From: Tausonia pullulans
Taxonomy: Eukaryota; Basidiomycota; Tremellomycetes; Cystofilobasidiales; Mrakiaceae
DNA length: 64,000 nucleotides
Direction: 5' to 3'
NCBI GenBank assembly: GCA_951802195.1
Contig: OX637621.1
Coordinates: 434,001-498,000, forward strand
The number at the start of each line of letters is the position of its first letter. The stretch's first letter is position 1. A model generated the notes under the pieces. The model was not told where the DNA came from, searched no databases, and saw nothing but the letters and a program-made list of their open reading frames with translations. Positions 58,447 to 64,000 of the stretch are shown in pieces. Both the position numbers and the translations under genes were made by a program.

Positions 58447-58850
58447 TCGCTGTCTCGCGAGGCGAAAGAAAAGAGCTGTGTTTGTGTTGGGGAGAGAGAG
58501 AGAGAGAGAGGCCCTTGGAGTGTTGGGTCGCTGGAGTCGTTGTGTTTGGGGTGGGTTGTGGCCTGTACTGCCCCTGGGCTGTCGATTGCATGAGTCGTTT
58601 TCCGGATCAAGCCCTTGAACTCTTGGGCCTTGACCTGTTTAGTCTGTCTAAAAAGAAGACAGCCAGATTGACGATGGGAGGGTGGTCCGAGCGACGACGT
58701 GTTCGTCAGCGGCTCCGCGCGGTCGTTCTTCCCACCGCGCTTGACCGCGCTTGACCGGTGAGTCCGTCTCCCAACGTCCAACTCCTGCCCTCCTCCCTCC
58801 CCTCCACCTGGGCCATCGCCCCTCTCTCAATCTCACTGCCCCCAACCCCC
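58447..58850. promoter_or_regulatory. mS41 3' end and HUL5 promoter
   Basis: About 400 bases with a (GA)n run at 58493-58510 in the mS41 3' UTR and a C/T-rich leader from 58770. No coding support. Confidence 0.4.
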
Positions 58851-61800
58851 ATGAATCACCATTTCTTTACCGGCTCCTCCCGCGCCACCCCCACGATCAA
58901 CCTCGGCGCCTCCGGCCGTCCCTCCTCCCAATCGTCCACCTCCATCCTCGCCAACGCCGCCTCCGTCAGACAAGAGCGCGATGCCGCCCGCCGCCGGGAC
59001 GCCAGCGCTCGCACGATTCAGCGTGTCTGGCGAGGAGCCTCCGTGAGGAAGGGGAAGCGGGCCGAGTGGAGGAGCGAAGTGGACGCGGGCGAGGCCGTCG
59101 GGGTTGAGGCGCTCAGGAGAGTCGTCTTTGGGTCGTGGGAGTCCCCGTCTGTGTCCACCGGGATCGGGGCTGGCAATCCGTGGTGGGAGAACGTGGCTGC
59201 TGGACGTGAGTGATCCGTCTCTCTCTCTCTCGATCTGCTGGGCGATGGGACAAGAAGCAATCCATGCCAGCGGCGTGTGGCCTAGCTGACATCCCATCCC
59301 TTAAACGGAATGACGAACGAACGGCCAGACCCGCCGAGTCTTCTCCTCCCGTTGCACTCGCCAGACGCGTCCCGCTACGTCGTTCTTCTCCAGATCCTCT
59401 CGCTTAGACTCCTCGGTCTCGCCTCGAGATCCTCCCAGTGAGTCGTGGGCGGCGCGATAGACAGCGTAGACAGCGACATGCGCCATCTGCCCGCCCGCTG
59501 ACGTGAGACGCGTCTATCTCTCCACTCTCTCAAGCTCCAGCGCGATAGCACCACAACTGGCCATTCTCCCCATTCTCCTCACGCCATCGTCCTACCCCTC
59601 CCTCCTGTCGGAAGCCGACGCCGTGCGGCTCTGCTCCGAGTTTAGAGCGTACCTCGTTGCGCATGACGCCATCAGGCTGATCGCTGTTGCTCTACGCAAC
59701 ATCGTAAGTCGCCCACCGCCTCTCCTCGCCCGTCTTTGTCCAGCCTCTGACCTCAGACTATCCAGGCACCGACTGAAAAGAAGCACGTCAACCTTCCGCC
59801 CCTTATCTCGACGCTCTGCATCCTCCTTGCAGACCCCACTCCGGCGCTGCTCGAGTCCACTCTCGCCCACATCCTCCCCCTCCCCCTCCTCCCTAACCGA
59901 CTTCCCATCCCCTCTCTCACCCTCCTCGCTAAGAGCCTCCCGCTCAAGCCCCTCATTGCATATGTCAACTTCTCAGAGTCCAGCCGCGCGACTCTCAAGT
60001 CCTGGGGACGTGAGCCGCGCCTTTATGCCCTTGGCAACCTCGCCGCCTTTGGCGCAGCGAGGCTCACGGCTTCGACGAATTCGACAAGGCAGACTCGGGA
60101 TGCATGGTGCGAGCTGCTCGCTGTCTTGCTGAGGGGTCTCGATCAGCCGATCGAAGCAGTCCTGGTCAAGCCCGAAGGTTTGGCAGCGTCCCATGTTACC
60201 GATTCAGACGACGACGAAGACAACGGTCTTTCAACGTCCCGAACAGTACAGAGGAAGACGCACCATCTCCAGCCACCTCCTCCAGTCCCAGCGAAACTTC
60301 TCTCCCATCTCGCACTCCTTTCGTCCAAGGCCCACCTCGACGCCATCCTTTCCCCCGAGCCGACACCTGCTGCACTCGCGCTTGTGCTGGCCCTGCTGAG
60401 CGCTTGGCCGAAGAAGGCGGACGACATACTGCTCATCGTCGGAAACAAGCGTGGAATCTTACGCGATCTCTGGAGGGGGGAGGTCAGGGGTGGAAAAATC
60501 ATGCGAATGGTGCTGGACGATTCGACGGGGGCGACGTCGGTGTTGCGCGCTCTTAAGGGTGAGTTTGAGCTTCAGCCTTCCCCCCCCCCCCCTCTTCTCA
60601 CATCGACTTCCTAATCATCCTCTTTTTTTGCGCCCCGTAGACCCCCAGCTCGCCTCCTCCTGGTCGACGTTCCTCCTCCTCACACTCCTCCACGCCCACC
60701 TCCTCCACACATTCGGCGACGACGAGTTCTTCTCGCCCCAGCTCAACCCGCTCACCCTCGACGAGACCGCCTCGCTCTCATCCATCTGGCGGAATGTTGC
60801 GTTCGCGCTCTACTGGAACGGTAGGTCGTCGCCTTTTCACCTGTCCGTCCTCACGGTGTTCGCCCACCGGCTGATCTCGCTTTATAATCCTAAAGGTCTC
60901 CCTGAAGGCAAGACCCCCTTCGGCTGGAACCCAGAAGAGGTTCGCACCGTCTGCGAGCGCGCGATGAACGGTGTCCTTGAGCGGGACCTGCGTCGGCCAT
61001 TCTTGCCGGACGGTCACTGGCTTATGACCGAGTCATTTGACGTCAAGTCGTTCGTCGAAGCGGCAATGTACGTTTTCGAATACTGGGTCTCGTATTTGTC
61101 CGCCAGAAGGAAGGCTGATCCCTGGTTCTACAAAGCCTCGAGGAGCAGAGCCTCGAGTCTCCAGAGGAAGACGCCGACTCCACGGCCATGAACGTTGACG
61201 AGGACGGCTTCCAAGTCGCCGCCCCTCGGCCCCCGCCAGCACCGCAGCGAAGTGTGGGTGGGGCCCGAAGGAATCTCTCGAAGCGGCAGCTAGCGTTCCT
61301 GAGCCCTAAGTTAGGCGTGCTCAACAACATTCCTCAGACGGTAAGTCCGGGCCGCGGTCGGTTGGCATGTGTGGAGATACTGATGGCCGGACGCGAGCTC
61401 AGGTCCCGTTCGAGGTCCGCGTTGAGATCTTCCGGGCGTTCATTCGGTGCGTGTACGCCTGTTGGGTGGCAAATAGAAACAGCCACCCCCATACTCTCCC
61501 TCAAAACCCCCAGCGCCTGGAAAAAGCAAGAATTGAAAACGGATGCGCTGACGACTTACATGCTTTATCTATCTTCTCCAGCAACGACCGCAAGCGACTC
61601 GGCTACGAGCGGTATGCTCGCGGCGCTCCCAAATACGAAGTCTCCATCCGCCGAACTAAGATCGCCGAGGACGGCTACGCCCATCTCAACGCCATCGGTG
61701 CAGGCCTCAAGTCCACCATCGCCATCACCTTCATCGACCAGTGGGGCCAAGCGGAAGCGGGTATCGACGGCGGTGGGGTGTTCAAGGAGTTCCTGACGTC

Positions 61801-63160
61801 GCTCAGTACCGAGGTGTTCAATACGGATCGGGGGCTCTGGCAAAGCACGAAGCAACAGGAGCTGTTCCCAGCGCCCACCGTGTATGCGACGGAGCGACAC
61901 CAGCTCGATTGGTTCCAGTTCATCGGGAGGGTCCTCGGCAAGGCGCTGTACGAGGGCATCTTGGCCGATGTGGCGTTCTCCGGGTTCTTCCGTGAGTGCC
62001 CTCCTCCGCGCGCTTAGTTGCCCGGTCGGTTCAGCTACTGAACCAACATCCGCTCGGTTATACAGTGAACAAGTGGCTCGGACGGCAGTCGTACCTCGAC
62101 GACTTGAGCTCGCTCGACGAGGAGCTCTACCGGGGTCTCATCAAGCTCAAGCAATATGACGGCGACTTTGACGACCTCGCGCTCACCTTCACGGTCACGG
62201 TCGAGGGTGGGCCTTCCGTCTCTCCTTCGCCCGTACCACTGATATGTAGCTGACCAGACCATGCCGAACTCTCCTCAAGAGTTCGGAACGGCCTCGACCA
62301 TCGAGCTCGTTCAAGGCGGGTCGCAGATCGCCGTGACAAAAGAGAATCGTTTGAGGTATATCGATCTCGTGGCAAACTTCAAGCTCAACATCCAACTCAA
62401 GTCGCAGTGCGAAGCCTTTTTCATGGGTCTTGCCGACATCATCTCGGTTCGTCGTGGGCGGTCGCAACTGTGTCTTTGGCTTAATGCGCTTGGCTGACGT
62501 CTCGCTCTCTCGCTTCCAGCCGAAGTGGATCCGAATGTTCAACTCGCGCGAGCTTCAGATGCTTGTCGGCGGTGTCGACACCGATGTAAGCCCATCGTCT
62601 CAATGTAGGAGGACCCACCCACTCCACCTCGCTCACACACAACCGCATACGCACTCCAGATCGACATCGATGATCTTCGGGCCAACAGCGTGTGCGCGGG
62701 TCTGTCAGAGCAGACTGAGCGCGCTTTCTGGTCTGTCGTCAAAGGGTTTACTCCGGAGCAGAGGCGGCAGCTCGTCAAGGTTCGTTTGCCACATTTCCTG
62801 TTCTACTCACTCAAAGCAAGACACCTTCTCACTCGCTGTCTGTCCCACCAGTTCGTTACTTCGTGCCCTCGTCCGCCGATGCTGGGTTTCAAGGAGCTCG
62901 GTGCGCGCTCTCTTTCTTCTCTTACATCGTTCGCCCTCCTTCTGACCTCGTTTGTATAACAGAGCCCCTCTTTTGCATCCGTGCCGGCGCCAACGACGTC
63001 ACCCGGCTTCCCTCGTCGGCGACATGCGTCAATTTGCTCAAACTGCCGCCCTACAAGGTGGGCACGAAGAACCCAGCGAATCATCTGAGGGCGGACAAGA
63101 GAGCTGACGAGACTTGATGAGCCCTTCTACAGGACGAGGCGACCCTTCGGAGCAAGCTCC
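58851..63160 (+). CDS. HUL5: HECT E3 ubiquitin ligase, HUL5/UBE3C type (3' end in assembly gap)
   Basis: Proteasome-associated ligase that extends ubiquitin chains. The N-terminus MNHHFFTGSSRATPTINLG has an IQ motif (ASARTIQRVWRGASVRKGKR) as in UBE3C. Middle exons (59500-61350) hold helical repeats with LLTLLHAHLLHTFGDDEFF, LSSIWRNVAFALYWNGRSS, RAMNGVLERDLRRPFLPDGHW-type text. The HECT domain starts NDRKRLGYERYARGAPKYEV, then AITFIDQWGQAEAGIDGGGV, RHQLDWFQFIGRVLGKALYE, FEQ-like NKWLGRQSYLDDLSSLD, FGTASTIELVQGGSQIAVTK, MLVGGVDTDIDIDDLRANSV, FVTSCPRPPMLGFKELEPLF and RLPSSATCVNLLKLPPYK with the catalytic Cys. The last exon starts DEATLRSKL at 63133 and runs into the N gap, so only about a dozen C-terminal residues are missing. 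At least ten introns. Confidence 0.93.
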
Positions 63161-63360
63161 NNNNNNNNNNNNNNNNNNNNNNNNNNNNNNNNNNNNNNNN
63201 NNNNNNNNNNNNNNNNNNNNNNNNNNNNNNNNNNNNNNNNNNNNNNNNNNNNNNNNNNNNNNNNNNNNNNNNNNNNNNNNNNNNNNNNNNNNNNNNNNNN
63301 NNNNNNNNNNNNNNNNNNNNNNNNNNNNNNNNNNNNNNNNNNNNNNNNNNNNNNNNNNNN
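63161..63360. other. Assembly gap (200 N)
   Basis: Exactly 200 N, probably a placeholder length. The 3' ends of two convergent genes, HUL5 (+) and the glutaredoxin (-), both fall inside it, so at least the last codons of each and both 3' UTRs are hidden. Confidence 0.99.
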
Positions 63361-64000
63361 CAATGATCTGAGGGTAGGCTGTGGGAAGAATAAGTCGACG
63401 TCCGTCAGGTTGCTGTCTGGCCTCTCTCTCTCTTCTCTCTCTCTCTTTCTCTCTCTTTGTGGCCCCGATTCCTCCTCCTCACTCACTCGGCCAGTCGTTG
63501 TACTTCTTGAGCCCCTCGCGAACCTCTGGCGAGCTGAAGATGTCGAACCACCCAAACTTGACGCCCTCGCCCCTGAGGATGCCGACGGTCTGGCGGGAGA
63601 AACCGCACTGGGGCGCATCCGGGTTGCCCTTCATGAAGAGCATGATCGGCGAGCGGTTCATGAGCGACTTGAGCTGGTCGTCGAGCGACTGCGGCGGTTG
63701 GGGCTGCTGCGAGGTCGTGGAGAGCGGGGCGGAGGCCGACGACGACGACGAGCCGGCGGGGGAGTACTGCTCGACGGCGGCGGTGAGGGCCGGGGCGACG
63801 GCTCCGGAGTATCGGGCAAGAAGGGTGTGGCCCTGGAGGGATGGGGGCAGGGCAAGGGCAAGGAGAGCAGGAAGAAGGAGGAGCCGTGGGTGGCGCCATT
63901 GTCAGATAGGGCGACAGGATGCGCGCGACGACAGGCGAGCGGACGAACGCGGAGGAGGAGGAACGTCGGGACGGCCTCGATGTCGAACGACTCAGAGATA
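63361..64000 (-). CDS. GRX4: Monothiol glutaredoxin, Grx3/Grx4 (PICOT) type, partial
   Basis: Cytosolic/nuclear CGFS glutaredoxin with an N-terminal thioredoxin-like domain; iron sensing and Fe-S cluster trafficking. Both ends are missing: the 5' part lies beyond the window and the 3' part in the gap. The right-edge exon reads ISESFDIEAVPTFLLLR (end of the Trx domain, cis-Pro in VPTF). An intron leads to exon 63832-63487: GHTLLARYSGAVAPALTAAV, a Ser/Gln linker, QSLDDQLKSLMNRSPIMLFM then KGNPDAPQCGFSRQ, the CGFS active site, and FGWFDIFSSPEVREGLKKYN + DWP. A third exon starts at 63378 (TYPQII), in phase. The KGNPDAPQCGFSR text and linked Trx domain separate it from mitochondrial Grx5. Confidence 0.9.

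Overview
This is a GC-rich, intron-rich, gene-dense nuclear segment from a fungus. Short spliceosomal introns (mostly about 45-120 nt), basidiomycete-type gene content (CreA/Mig1 regulator, Pma1 P-type H+-ATPase, squalene epoxidase, L-rhamnose 1-dehydrogenase, COP9 subunit 8) and C-rich, GC3-rich codon use point to a basidiomycete. A yeast-like Pucciniomycotina member is my best guess, but no gene here settles the class. No rRNA, tRNA, CRISPR array or intact mobile element was recognised.

Layout. 0.5-8.1 kb: COX6 (+), an ACC-synthase-like aminotransferase (-), the oligoribonuclease REX2 (+) and an old yellow enzyme (+) with a 6-nt microexon and a GC-AG intron. 8.2-29.8 kb: seven genes in a row on the minus strand: CSN8, malate synthase, L-rhamnose 1-dehydrogenase, TFIIH p44 (SSL1), the glucose repressor MIG1/CREA, DNA polymerase epsilon subunit B (DPB2) and the plasma-membrane proton pump PMA1. 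29.8-32.8 kb: the longest intergenic region after PMA1's start, shared with an unidentified single-pass membrane protein (+). 35-41 kb: a DUF3605 protein (-), RPB9 (+) and a histidine acid phosphatase (+). 42.8-45.8 kb: an unidentified disordered/coiled-coil nuclear-type protein. 45.8-48.9 kb: a lower-GC intergenic island with unidentified ORF fragments and a 21-nt T tract. 49-63.2 kb: nucleoside hydrolase (+), NOP8 (-), ERG1 (-), mitochondrial ribosomal protein mS41 (+) and the HECT ligase HUL5/UBE3C (+). The window ends with a 200-N assembly gap and a partial Grx3/4-type monothiol glutaredoxin (-) running off the right edge.

The genes are mainly housekeeping: respiration, transcription, replication, ribosome biogenesis, sterol synthesis and protein turnover. 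There is a loose carbon-metabolism theme, since malate synthase and a sugar dehydrogenase lie within 8 kb of the carbon catabolite repressor, but no clear gene cluster. Gene models were built by hand from reading frames, splice sites, intron phase and family motifs. Splice sites quoted to the base were checked for phase; other exon boundaries are approximate. No convincing new multi-gene system was found. The most interesting leads are unusual splicing (microexons, GC-AG introns, 0.8-kb introns), an uncertain malate synthase C-terminus, and the unidentified genes and fragments.
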